Shown here one piece after another: positions 33,208-40,114 of a stretch of 64,000 bases of DNA. The notes beneath the pieces are model-generated. The model saw only the letters and a program-made list of their open reading frames with translations. It did no database searches and was not told the origin of the DNA. Location: positions 62,001 to 126,000 of the forward strand of contig NSGV01000004.1 in NCBI GenBank assembly GCA_002300355.1, read 5' to 3'. Position numbers and translations under genes: made by a program. Numbering within the stretch: position 1 is the stretch's first letter; each line of letters opens with the position of its first letter. Source of the DNA: Streptomyces sp. TLI_235. GTDB lineage: Bacteria > Actinomycetota > Actinomycetes > Streptomycetales > Streptomycetaceae.

Positions 33208-33279
33208 GCGCTCTCGCACGGTCAGGCGCTCTCGCACGGTCAGGCGTCCTCGCGCGGTCAGGCGTTCTCGCGCGGTCAG
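33208..33279. repeat. Four tandem 18-bp repeats at a gene end
   Basis: Units at 33208, 33226, 33244 and 33262. The first two are identical (GCGCTCTCGCACGGTCAG); the last two are variants (GCGTCCTCGCGCGGTCAG, GCGTTCTCGCGCGGTCAG). The array begins inside the stop codon (33276-33278) of the reverse-strand gene. Because 18 is a multiple of three, each unit repeats that TGA in frame, giving four in-frame stops in series. Confidence 0.85.
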
Positions 33280-34034
33280 GCGTGGAAGCGGATGCGGACG
33301 ATGAGGGCGTCCTCGGCGAGCGTGTCGAGGTAGCGGTCGGCGAAGTCGAAGTACGTGTGGCCGACCAGAGCATCCGGATCGGTGGACCGCGCGGTGCCGT
33401 CGAGCCACCTGCCGTCGAGGGTGAGCAGCACGTTGGTCGGCACCACGCGGGAGACCCACCGCCGCACGTACTGCTCGCGACTGCCCGCGTAGCGGGCGAC
33501 CGGATCGACCACCCGCGCCCACGTGGGGGCCTGTTTGCCGTCCCGCGCCCGCAGGGCCGTCACAGCCCGGATGACCGGCTGTTCGTAGAAGGCCGCCCGT
33601 CCGGCCCGGCCGTCCGAGGCCTGCTCGATCATGGCGGGTTCCGACAGGGCCGGGTCGTGGTCGGCGCTGAAGGCGGTCCAGCCGTCCCAGTCGGCGCCGA
33701 GCGCCTCCGCCACCGGCACCCGATCGAGGTCCAGGTCGAGCAGGCCGCGTGGCCCGCCGTCGCACCGGTCCGCCGGCTGCGGCGGCCGCGCGGTGTCGTC
33801 CAACCGGAACGGGTGGCGCACCAGTCGCGGATCGTCCTCGTGACCGGTGCGGACGGGCAGGCCGTGCGGGCCGTCACCTCCGAAGATGTGCCACCAGTCC
33901 CACTCGCCCTGCCAAGTGCCGTCCGGCGCCGGCTGGGCGTCGTACCAGAACGGGGCCATCGCGACGGACAGCGCCTGCGGCACGTCGTCAGGATCGGTGG
34001 GCGGCAGGCAGACCGTGAGCATGTCCCTCGCCAT
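33276..34034 (-). CDS. Hypothetical protein, 252 residues
   Basis: An acidic, Trp-rich soluble protein not assigned to a family (WYDAQPAPDGTWQGEWDWWH near the N terminus, ALIVRIRFHA at the end). No signal peptide or membrane segment. Similar small uncharacterised proteins occur in streptomycetes. The start could be ATG 34034 or ATG 34022; neither has an ideal ribosome site. The gene ends in an 18-bp tandem repeat array. Upstream, 34035-34294 has no gene I can support, apart from a short open stretch reading HLHIDCFPGHFCLAEGSVPL that I could not identify. Confidence 0.6.
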   Translation of the reverse strand: MARDMLTVCLPPTDPDDVPQALSVAMAPFWYDAQPAPDGTWQGEWDWWHIFGGDGPHGLPVRTGHEDDPRLVRHPFRLDDTARPPQPADRCDGGPRGLLDLDLDRVPVAEALGADWDGWTAFSADHDPALSEPAMIEQASDGRAGRAAFYEQPVIRAVTALRARDGKQAPTWARVVDPVARYAGSREQYVRRWVSRVVPTNVLLTLDGRWLDGTARSTDPDALVGHTYFDFADRYLDTLAEDALIVRIRFHA

Positions 34035-34294
34035 GGGCTCGCTTTCGTCGGTGGCGGCCCAATGGCCCGGACCGGCCGCAGCGTAGTGGGACGCGACCCG
34101 GACAGCGAGGCGATTTCGATGCGTCGACGGTCGCGAAAGGCGGGTCGGGCCAGTGGCCGGCTCGGTCGGCAGGTCGGCATTCCGCCGTGCGGGCTGTTGA
34201 CCACCAGGGGCACCGACCCTTCGGCGAGGCAGAAGTGTCCGGGGAAGCAGTCGATGTGGAGGTGCCCTCCGTCATCGGCGCACGCCTCCGCTGA

Positions 34295-35017
34295 TCACGA
34301 GGGCCCGCCCGGCGGAGTCCAGGTGGAGCAGGCCGCCGGGGCCGCCGTGCAGCCGTACAGCAGGCAGAACGCGGCGAGAGCGCTGATCGCCGGCCCGGCC
34401 AGGTCGATGTGCCGGGAGGCGTTGGGGTCGGTGGACTCCACCGCGGAGCGGCGCGCCAGCCAGAGGGCGACCACCGCGAGCGGGGCGTCGATCCAGAAGG
34501 CGGACCGCCAGCCGAAGACGCCCGTCAGCACCCCGCCCACTGCCGGCCCGGCCGCCTGCCCGACCCAGGCGACGGCCATTCAGGCGCCGAACGCCCTCGG
34601 CTGCTCCTCCGGCGGGAACATCGGCGGGATCAGTGCGAGCGTCGCCGGGAGGATCAGCGCGGCGCCGACCCCCATCGCCGCCCGGCCCACGATCACGCCG
34701 GTGAGGCCGGGCGCGAGCGCCGCCGCCAGGGCCACCGTGCCCATGACGACCGGGCCCAGCTCCAGCATCCGCTTGCGTCGGTACACGTCGCCCAGCCGGC
34801 CCGCGGCGAGCACCAGCGCGCCGGTGGACAGGCTGAAGGCGTTGTCGGCCCACTGGAGGTCCGGCAGCGACACCGACAGGTCCTTGGCGATGGTCGGGAC
34901 GGCGACCCCGAAGTCGGCGAACGACAGTCAGACCGAGCCGGCCGCGACGCACATGCCGGTCAGGGCCCGCCAGCGGTGCTCGGAGTAGCCGCGTGCTGCA
35001 CCGGTCGAAGCATCCAT
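34295..35017 (-). pseudogene. MFS transporter with two Trp-to-TGA stops and a lost C terminus
   Basis: ATG 35017 opens a DHA2-type MFS protein: MDASTGAARGYSEHRWRALT, then an in-frame TGA (34928-34930) where the family has Trp (SV-W-LSFADF). It continues with VPTIAKDLSVSLPDLQWADN, motif A GRLGDVYRRKRML, and a second TGA (34580-34582), again at a conserved Trp (FGA-W-MAVAW). GVFGWRSAFWIDAPLAVVAL follows. The frame ends after about seven helices at 34295, half the normal length. Two independent stops plus truncation mark a pseudogene. Confidence 0.88.
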
Positions 35018-35178
35018 GGGCCGACTCCCGTTCGGGCCGGCCGGCGGCCGGGCGGACCACGCCACTGTCCGCTCCGGAGCCGTCCGCCGTCGCGCGGCAC
35101 CCGCAGGGGACGGCGCCGCGTCACTCGAACGGCATGCCGCACGGGCGCCGGTCGCCGTCCCCGCCGGTCGCGTCCGGC

Positions 35179-35715
35179 TCAGACCAGGCAGCCGAGGTGG
35201 GCCAGCGCCCGGTTCAGCAGCACCTCGTGACCGCCCGGCATCTCCTGCTGCACCACCGCCGAGGCGGCCTCCTGCGGGGTGAACCAGACCAGGTCGAGCG
35301 CGTCCTGCCGCGGTCTGCAGTCGCCGGCCACCGGCACCACGTACGCCAGCGAGACGGCGTGCTGCCGCGGGTCGTGGAAGGAGGTGACGCCCTGGGTGGG
35401 GAAGTACTCGGCGACCGTGAACGGCTGCAGCGAGGCCGGGATCCGGGGCAGGGCCACCGGGCCGAGGTCCTTCTCGAGGTGCCGCAGCAGCGCGTCGCGG
35501 ATGCGCTCGTGGTGCAGCACCCGGCCGGAGACCAGTGTGCGGCTGACCGCGCCGTCCGGCCCGATGCGCAGCAGCAGCCCGATCTCGGTGACCTCGCCGG
35601 TGTCGTCGACGCGCACCGGCACCGCCTCCACGTACAGGATCGGCAGCCGCGCGCGGGCCGCCTCCAGCTCCTCGGGCGCGAGCCAGCCCGGCACGGTTTC
35701 CGTCATGTCAGCCAT
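35179..35715 (-). CDS. DUF4916 (NUDIX-like) protein
   Basis: A 178-residue protein matching the actinobacterial DUF4916 family, a NUDIX-hydrolase-like fold: PGWLAPEELEAARARLPILY, LLRIGPDGAVSRTLVSGRVL, RDALLRHLEKDLGPVALP, DPRQHAVSLAYVVPV. A full NUDIX box is not evident, so nucleotide hydrolysis is unproven. ATG 35715 overlaps the stop of the upstream DUF3995 gene by 8 bp, so the pair is translationally coupled. ATG 35706 is an alternative. Confidence 0.78.
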   Translation of the reverse strand: MADMTETVPGWLAPEELEAARARLPILYVEAVPVRVDDTGEVTEIGLLLRIGPDGAVSRTLVSGRVLHHERIRDALLRHLEKDLGPVALPRIPASLQPFTVAEYFPTQGVTSFHDPRQHAVSLAYVVPVAGDCRPRQDALDLVWFTPQEAASAVVQQEMPGGHEVLLNRALAHLGCLV

Positions 35716-36319
35716 TGCCCGATCGTACGGTCCGCAGCCCGCCCGCGGGATCATCCTGTGGGCGGGCCGACGAACTCTGCGTGTCGTACGGCCGATCTGA
35801 CCGGCGGTCAGGCCGCGCGGAGCGACGCCGGGTGCGGAAGGCCAGGTAGCCGGTCAGGGCGCCCAGCGTCACGCACAGCGGCGAGTACAGCTGCAGGTCC
35901 CAGTGCCGGAACTCGGCCGGGGCGTCGGCCAGCCGCAGTCCGGAGACCAGCAGGCCGCCGACGCCGCGTGCCGCCAGCACCCCGGAGACCGTCCACACCC
36001 CGGACCGCACCAGCCGCGAGCCGGAGAGCCGGCTCTCCGGCCGGGCCGCGGTGACGACCAGCCAGGCCGCGGCGCCCAGCAGCCCCGCGACCGCGACCGT
36101 CGCCGGGCCGGACGGCAGCTGCGACTCCTCCACCCCCACCACCGCGGCCGCGAACTCGGCCCGCGAGCCGAGCGGCCAGGGCGAGAACGCCCAGACCGCG
36201 TGCAGCGCGCCCGCCGCGGCCAGCCCCGTGGCCGCCGCGATCGCGGCCGCCCGCGCCCCGGCGCCGACCTGCGCGCGCTCACCCTCCACCGTGCCGAACA
36301 GCCACTGCCTGGTGTTCAC
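35708..36319 (-). CDS. DUF3995-family integral membrane protein
   Basis: A 203-residue membrane protein with about four helices (residues 20-45, 70-92, 105-125, 140-160) and the DUF3995 pattern ALHAVWAFSPWPLGS. The cytoplasmic C-terminal tail is Arg/Ser-rich. Function unknown. GTG at 36319 follows GGGGGTGG. It is divergent from a TetR gene, with two palindromes between, and is its likely target together with DUF4916. Confidence 0.8.
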   Translation of the reverse strand: MNTRQWLFGTVEGERAQVGAGARAAAIAAATGLAAAGALHAVWAFSPWPLGSRAEFAAAVVGVEESQLPSGPATVAVAGLLGAAAWLVVTAARPESRLSGSRLVRSGVWTVSGVLAARGVGGLLVSGLRLADAPAEFRHWDLQLYSPLCVTLGALTGYLAFRTRRRSARPDRRSDRPYDTQSSSARPQDDPAGGLRTVRSGNG

Positions 36320-36347
36320 CGTGCCACCCCCGTACTCGTCGAGACAG

Positions 36348-36394
36348 ATCCGTACACCACTGTACGGATGTTCCGTACAGTACTGTACGGAACA
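36348..36394. promoter_or_regulatory. Two adjacent TetR operators, one a perfect 26-bp palindrome
   Basis: 36369-36394 is a perfect 26-bp palindrome whose half is TGTTCCGTACAGT. It covers the TACTGT -10 (36381-36386) and reaches the A of the tetR ATG. Directly beside it, 36348-36369 is ATCCGTACA-CCAC-TGTACGGAT, with perfect 9-bp arms. Both share the CCGTACA/TGTACGG core. The sites lie between tetR and DUF3995, so both genes should be repressed. Confidence 0.8.
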
Positions 36395-36975
36395 TGGCCA
36401 AGGGGAGAGTCACCAAGGACGACTGGACGATGGCGGCGCTGCGCGCACTCGCCCGCGGGGGCGTCGCGGCCGTCGCGGTCGACGTGCTCGCAAAGGAGCT
36501 CGGCGTCACCCGGGGCAGCTTCTACTGGCACTTCGACAACCGTGAGGCGCTGCTCGTGGCGGCCCTGGAGACCTGGGAGCTGCGCGCCACCACCGAGATC
36601 GTCGAGGCCGTCCGGGAGCTGCCCGACCCCCTGGCCCGGGGCAGGGCCCTGCTCGCCGAGGCCCTGGGCAGCGAGAAGATCGCCGGACTCGAACCCGCCC
36701 TCGTCGCGCAGACCGCGCACCCGGCCGTCGCCGCCGTCGTCACCCGGGTCACCCGCGCCCGGCTCGCCTTCCTCGCCGAGATCTTCTCCGGCCTCGGTCT
36801 CGGCCCGCAGGACGCCCGCCACCGTGCCCTCGCCGCCTACGCCGCCTACCTCGGCTGGCTGGAACTGCGCCGCACCGCCCCGGAGCCGGCCCCGGAGGCC
36901 CAGCCGGACGACCCCGGCGCACCGGCCGCCCTGGACCACCTCGTCGACATGATCCTCGCGCCGGTCAGGCCCTGA
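36394..36975 (+). CDS. TetR/AcrR-family transcriptional regulator
   Basis: A 193-residue regulator: HTH VAVDVLAKELGVTRGSFYWHF, listed in two parts (VAVDVLAKELGV, TRGSFYWHF), then DNREALLVAALETWELRAT and a helical C-terminal domain. ATG 36394 has no Shine-Dalgarno; a TACTGT -10 ends 7 nt upstream, predicting a leaderless transcript covered by its own operator. The inducer is unknown. Targets are probably itself and the divergent DUF3995-DUF4916 operon. Confidence 0.9.
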   Translation: MAKGRVTKDDWTMAALRALARGGVAAVAVDVLAKELGVTRGSFYWHFDNREALLVAALETWELRATTEIVEAVRELPDPLARGRALLAEALGSEKIAGLEPALVAQTAHPAVAAVVTRVTRARLAFLAEIFSGLGLGPQDARHRALAAYAAYLGWLELRRTAPEPAPEAQPDDPGAPAALDHLVDMILAPVRP

Positions 36976-36987
36976 CATGACGTGACG

Positions 36988-37356
36988 TCAGAGGCCGTGG
37001 GCGGTGGGGTGGCGCGGTTCGTAGAGGGGGAGTTCCGCGCCGCTCGGGAGGCGGACGGCGGCGAGCACGCCCCATCGCTGCTCGCTGGGCTCGCGGGCGA
37101 TCTCCACGCCGCGGGTGCGGAGTTCGGCCAGCAGGGCGGTGATGTCCTCGCACATCAGGTACAGCTCGTGCGCGGCCTCGCCCTCGGTCGGGTGGACGGC
37201 CACCTCGGCCGGCGGCAGCTTGAAGATCAGCCAGCCGCCGCCCGCGTCGACCCCGGGGAAGCCGAGGACGTCGCGGACGAACTCCCGGTCGGCCTCGGCG
37301 TCCCGGCTGTACAGCACGATGTGAGCCCCGAGGATGCCTCCGACGCCGCCGCTCAT
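36988..37356 (-). CDS. VOC-superfamily (glyoxalase-like) protein
   Basis: A 122-residue VOC protein: HIVLYSRDAEADREFVRDVL, GWLIFKLPPAEVAVHPTE, HELYLMCEDITALLAELRTR, LYEPRHPTA. It forms the paired beta-alpha-beta-beta-beta fold; the usual metal-ligand His and Glu positions are present but no substrate can be given. ATG 37356 follows GAGGGCGGC. It converges with the TetR gene, 13 bp apart. Confidence 0.82.
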   Translation of the reverse strand: MSGGVGGILGAHIVLYSRDAEADREFVRDVLGFPGVDAGGGWLIFKLPPAEVAVHPTEGEAAHELYLMCEDITALLAELRTRGVEIAREPSEQRWGVLAAVRLPSGAELPLYEPRHPTAHGL

Positions 37357-37500
37357 CTGCCGCCCTCGCTCCCGGGTCCGCACGCCGCGGCCTCGCGCCG
37401 CCACGGCATGCTCGCATCGCTGACGGCGTGTCCGTCCGTCGACACGCGGAGAGGTTCGCGGTGTCCGTCGACCGGGGTGTTGGTCGAGGTCGCCGATGAG

Positions 37501-37519
37501 CTAGGTTAGCCTTACCTAA
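37501..37519 (+). promoter_or_regulatory. Iron box (DmdR1/IdeR/DtxR-type operator)
   Basis: CTAGGTTAGCCTTACCTAA matches the 19-bp actinobacterial iron-box consensus TTAGGTTAGGCTCACCTAA at 16 of 19 positions. It lies 22 bp upstream of the siderophore-interacting protein gene, so iron should repress that operon through DmdR1/IdeR. Confidence 0.85.
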
Positions 37520-37541
37520 ATTCGTGCGGCTGGAGGGTCTC

Positions 37542-38264
37542 ATGGGGCACGGCTGGGAGGGCGTCGTCCTCAAACTGATGCGGGGCAGGGACTTCGAGTT
37601 CACGGTGACCGCGGTTGAGGAGGTCACCGAGCACTACCGAAGGGTCCGCTTCACCGACGGGGGCATGCTCGCCGAGACCGGCGTGCACCCCACGATGTGG
37701 GTGCGCGTCTGGTTCGACAACGCGGGCAAGCCGCACCAGCGCGCCTACACGCTCGTCGACCCCGACGCCGCCACGGGAACGTTCAGCCTCGAGTTCGCGC
37801 TGCACGACGGCCGCGCCAGCGACTGGGCGCGCGAGGCCGCACCCGGCGACACCGTCCAGGCGACCGTCCAGGGCTCCGCCTTCACGGCGCCGGACCCGCT
37901 GCCGCGGCGGATGTTCGTGATCGGCGACTCGGCCTCCGTCCCCGCCGTCAACTCGCTGCTGGCGGCGCTGCCCGAGGTGCCCGCCACGGTCTGGCTGGAG
38001 ACCCAGCACGACTCGGACGAACAGCTGCCGCTGCGCGCCGACCCGGAGTGGCACCAGGTCCACCGGCTGCCCAGGCAGGAGGCCGGCACCCACCTGGTGG
38101 CCGAGGTGCGGGAGGCGCTGCCGCCCCTGCTCACCGACCCGGCCGACGCCTTCGTGTGGATCGCCTGCGACACCGCCACCACCCGCACCCTCACCCAGTT
38201 CGCCCGCAAGGAACTGGCCCTGCCGAAGCAGCGCGTCAACGCCTTCGGCTACTGGCGGCCGTGA
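37542..38264 (+). CDS. Siderophore-interacting protein (SIP-type ferric-siderophore reductase)
   Basis: A 240-residue flavoprotein of the ViuB/SIP family that releases iron from imported siderophores by reducing Fe(III) in the cytoplasm. Residues 10-110 form the FAD-binding barrel (FEFTVTAVEEVTEHYRRVRF, RAYTLVDPD); 120-240 the NAD(P)H-binding lobe (FVIGDSASVPAVNSLLAALP, FVWIACDTATTRTL, NAFGYWRP). ATG 37542 follows GGAGGGTCTC; GTG 37524 is too close to the iron box. The iron box upstream fits the role. It is followed by a strong hairpin, then an acyltransferase gene. Confidence 0.93.
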   Translation: MGHGWEGVVLKLMRGRDFEFTVTAVEEVTEHYRRVRFTDGGMLAETGVHPTMWVRVWFDNAGKPHQRAYTLVDPDAATGTFSLEFALHDGRASDWAREAAPGDTVQATVQGSAFTAPDPLPRRMFVIGDSASVPAVNSLLAALPEVPATVWLETQHDSDEQLPLRADPEWHQVHRLPRQEAGTHLVAEVREALPPLLTDPADAFVWIACDTATTRTLTQFARKELALPKQRVNAFGYWRP

Positions 38265-38269
38265 AGACC

Positions 38270-38311
38270 CGTGGTGCCGGCGAGGGGACGGTCCCCCTCG
38301 CCGGCACCACG
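38270..38311 (+). terminator. Perfect 18-bp stem-loop between SIP and acyltransferase genes
   Basis: CGTGGTGCCGGCGAGGGG (38270-38287) and its exact complement (38294-38311) flank a 6-nt loop. It starts 5 bp after the SIP stop and ends 55 bp before the next ATG. It should terminate or attenuate SIP transcription, or protect a processed 3' end. Confidence 0.7.
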
Positions 38312-38366
38312 TCTGTCCGGACCACCCGCCGCACCCTCACCCAGCCGTCCCCACCGGAGGAGAACC

Positions 38367-38957
38367 ATGACCGCGCCCGTCACCGCCCCCGAGGCCGTCC
38401 ACCGGCAGGCCGTGCCCGGTTTCGGCACCGTCACCGTCCGCCCGCTGGATCCGGCCGGCGACGCCGCCCTGGTGCACGGCTGGGTGAACGAGGAGAGATC
38501 CCGCTTCTGGGGAATGGTCGGCCACTCCCAGGACGAGGTCCGGGAGATCTACGCCTACGTCGACTCCCTCGACACCCATTACGCCTACATCGTCGAGCGC
38601 GACGGCACACCCGTGGCCCTGTTCCAGACCTACCAGCCCGAGCACGACCCCGTCGGCGAGTGCTACCCCGTCCAGCCGGGCGACTTCGGCGTCCACCTGC
38701 TCCTCGCGCCCGCCGGCGGGGAGCCCGCCCCCGGCTTCACCGCCGGCCTCGTCGCCGCCCTCATGGGCTACGTCTTCGCCGACCCGGCCCATCGGCGCGT
38801 CGTCGCCGAGCCCGACGCCCTCAACGAGAAGTCGATAGCCCGGGTGCTGCGCACCGGCTTCGAGCTCGGCCCGCTGATCGACCTGCCGGACAAGCGTGCC
38901 CAACTGGTTTTCCTGACCCGCGAGTCCGTCGCTCACGTCCTCGCGGCCCGGCCGTAG
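38367..38957 (+). CDS. GNAT acyltransferase of the siderophore AlcB/IucB type
   Basis: A 196-residue acyltransferase: FGTVTVRPLDPAGDAALVHG, WVNEERSRFWGM, HYAYIVERDGTPVALFQTYQ, DFGVHLLLAPAGG, and the end VVAEPDALNEKSIARVLRTG. This pattern belongs to acyltransferases that acylate N-hydroxy-amines in hydroxamate siderophores (DesC, IucB, RhbD). ATG follows GGAGGAGAACC. No NIS synthetase or amine monooxygenase is nearby, so it may act with a siderophore pathway elsewhere. A strong hairpin separates it from the iron-box promoter. Confidence 0.85.
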   Translation: MTAPVTAPEAVHRQAVPGFGTVTVRPLDPAGDAALVHGWVNEERSRFWGMVGHSQDEVREIYAYVDSLDTHYAYIVERDGTPVALFQTYQPEHDPVGECYPVQPGDFGVHLLLAPAGGEPAPGFTAGLVAALMGYVFADPAHRRVVAEPDALNEKSIARVLRTGFELGPLIDLPDKRAQLVFLTRESVAHVLAARP

Positions 38958-39086
38958 CGCGCTGGCGCAGGTCCGGGCGGGGCTGCGCAGGTCCGTCCGC
39001 CCGCCGTCCGCAGCCCGCCGGCCGTCCGCCGCCCGGCCGGGAAAAGGAGGTGCACCGACGGAGGGCGGCCGCCTAGGGTCGGGCCG

Positions 39087-39443
39087 GTGAGTACCCGAGA
39101 CTTCCGAATCACCGTCCGCGGCGTCTTCGACGGCCTGGACGAGGCGCAGCGCGCCGAGCTGCTTGCCCGCGCGGCCGAGCACGACGTCCTGCAGGCGGCC
39201 TTCACCCCCGAGGGCCACATGAGTTACGACATCGCCGCCCGGACGGCCTTCACCTTCCGCTTCGCGGACACCGGCGAGGCCGAGGAGGACATCCTGACCG
39301 CCACGGCGCGGGCCGAAGCAGCCGCCGAGTCCTGGCTGACCGCACGCGGCTACGGCTTCAAGAACCTCCGCTCCCAGGCCGAGGACCTCTCCGTCGCCGC
39401 CCTCGGCAAGCGCCGCCGCCGCGAGGCCGCCCGCGGGATCTGA
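39087..39443 (+). CDS. DUF6204-family protein
   Basis: A 118-residue protein matching DUF6204: FRITVRGVFDGLDEAQRAEL, YDIAARTAFTFRF, AAESWLTARGYGFKNLRSQA. Function unknown; cytoplasmic, basic C terminus. GTG at 39087 is 7 nt after TAGGGT (39074-39079) with no Shine-Dalgarno, so the mRNA is probably leaderless. Confidence 0.82.
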   Translation: MSTRDFRITVRGVFDGLDEAQRAELLARAAEHDVLQAAFTPEGHMSYDIAARTAFTFRFADTGEAEEDILTATARAEAAAESWLTARGYGFKNLRSQAEDLSVAALGKRRRREAARGI

Positions 39444-39463
39444 GCCCCGGTGGCCTGCCCGCC

Positions 39464-40093
39464 ATGGCACAGACACCCGAGGACGACCAACCGTTCCTGA
39501 TGCCGGTGAACGGCGTCTTCCATCCGATCCCGCGCCACCTCGCCGCCCTGTGGCCGGGCCGGAAGCTCGGCCGGGCGGTCCTGGTGACGGGCGTGATCGA
39601 GCGCGGGTCCGTCCGGCCGGGTGACGAGGTGGCAGTGGTCGGCCTCGGCGTGGACGGCACCACGACCCGAGTGGCCTTCGTGGCCGCGGGCAGGTCCGCC
39701 GTCGGATCGGCCGGTGCGGGCACGAACGCGGGCCTGGTGCTGCAAGGTCAGGTGGCGGGAGGGCTGAAGGACGGACAGGTGCTCGCCACCCCCGGCTCGG
39801 CCGTCGCCCGGTCGGTGTTCGCCGCGGACATCGCGCTGCTCCCGGAGGAGTCGAGCCCGGCGGACCTGCTGAGCGGGGACCGCCTCGGCTTCTACCTCCG
39901 CACCGCGAGCGTGCCGGGTGTGGTGACGCTGCCTCATGGTCTCGACGTGCTGCGGCCGATGCACACGGCCGCGGTGGAGATCGACCTCGACGAGCCCGTC
40001 GCCCTGGCGGTCGGACAGCGCTTCGCCTTCCGCCACCGCGGCCGCGCCGCCGGCTCGGGGACGGTGACCCGGATCCTGCCCGGCGCCCGCTGA
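39464..40093 (+). CDS. EF-Tu-like protein lacking the GTPase domain (domains II and III only)
   Basis: A 209-residue protein that begins where EF-Tu domain II begins. FLMPVNGVFHPIPRHLA parallels FLMPVEDVF of EF-Tu; VIERGSVRPGDEVAVVGLG, AGTNAGLVLQGQVAGGLKDG and VLATPGSAVA continue domain II. Domain III follows (FYLRTASVPGVVTLPHGLDV, AVGQRFAFRHRGRAAGSGTV). No G1-G5 motif exists and the upstream gene is unrelated, so this is a free-standing GTPase-less paralogue. It might bind tRNA, ribosome or an EF-Tu partner. ATG 39464 is preceded only by weak purines. It starts 20 bp after DUF6204. Confidence 0.85.
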   Translation: MAQTPEDDQPFLMPVNGVFHPIPRHLAALWPGRKLGRAVLVTGVIERGSVRPGDEVAVVGLGVDGTTTRVAFVAAGRSAVGSAGAGTNAGLVLQGQVAGGLKDGQVLATPGSAVARSVFAADIALLPEESSPADLLSGDRLGFYLRTASVPGVVTLPHGLDVLRPMHTAAVEIDLDEPVALAVGQRFAFRHRGRAAGSGTVTRILPGAR

Positions 40094-40114
40094 ACCCGCC
40101 CGCGCCTGCCGGGG

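Noticed and set aside
33208..33279. Possible CRISPR array.
   Set aside because: The units are directly adjacent with no spacers, and no cas gene is present.
33988..34275. Short reverse-strand frame with HLHIDCFPGHFCLAEGSVPL.
   Set aside because: It looks coding-like but matches no family I recognise and has no clear start; it may be a remnant of a lost gene.
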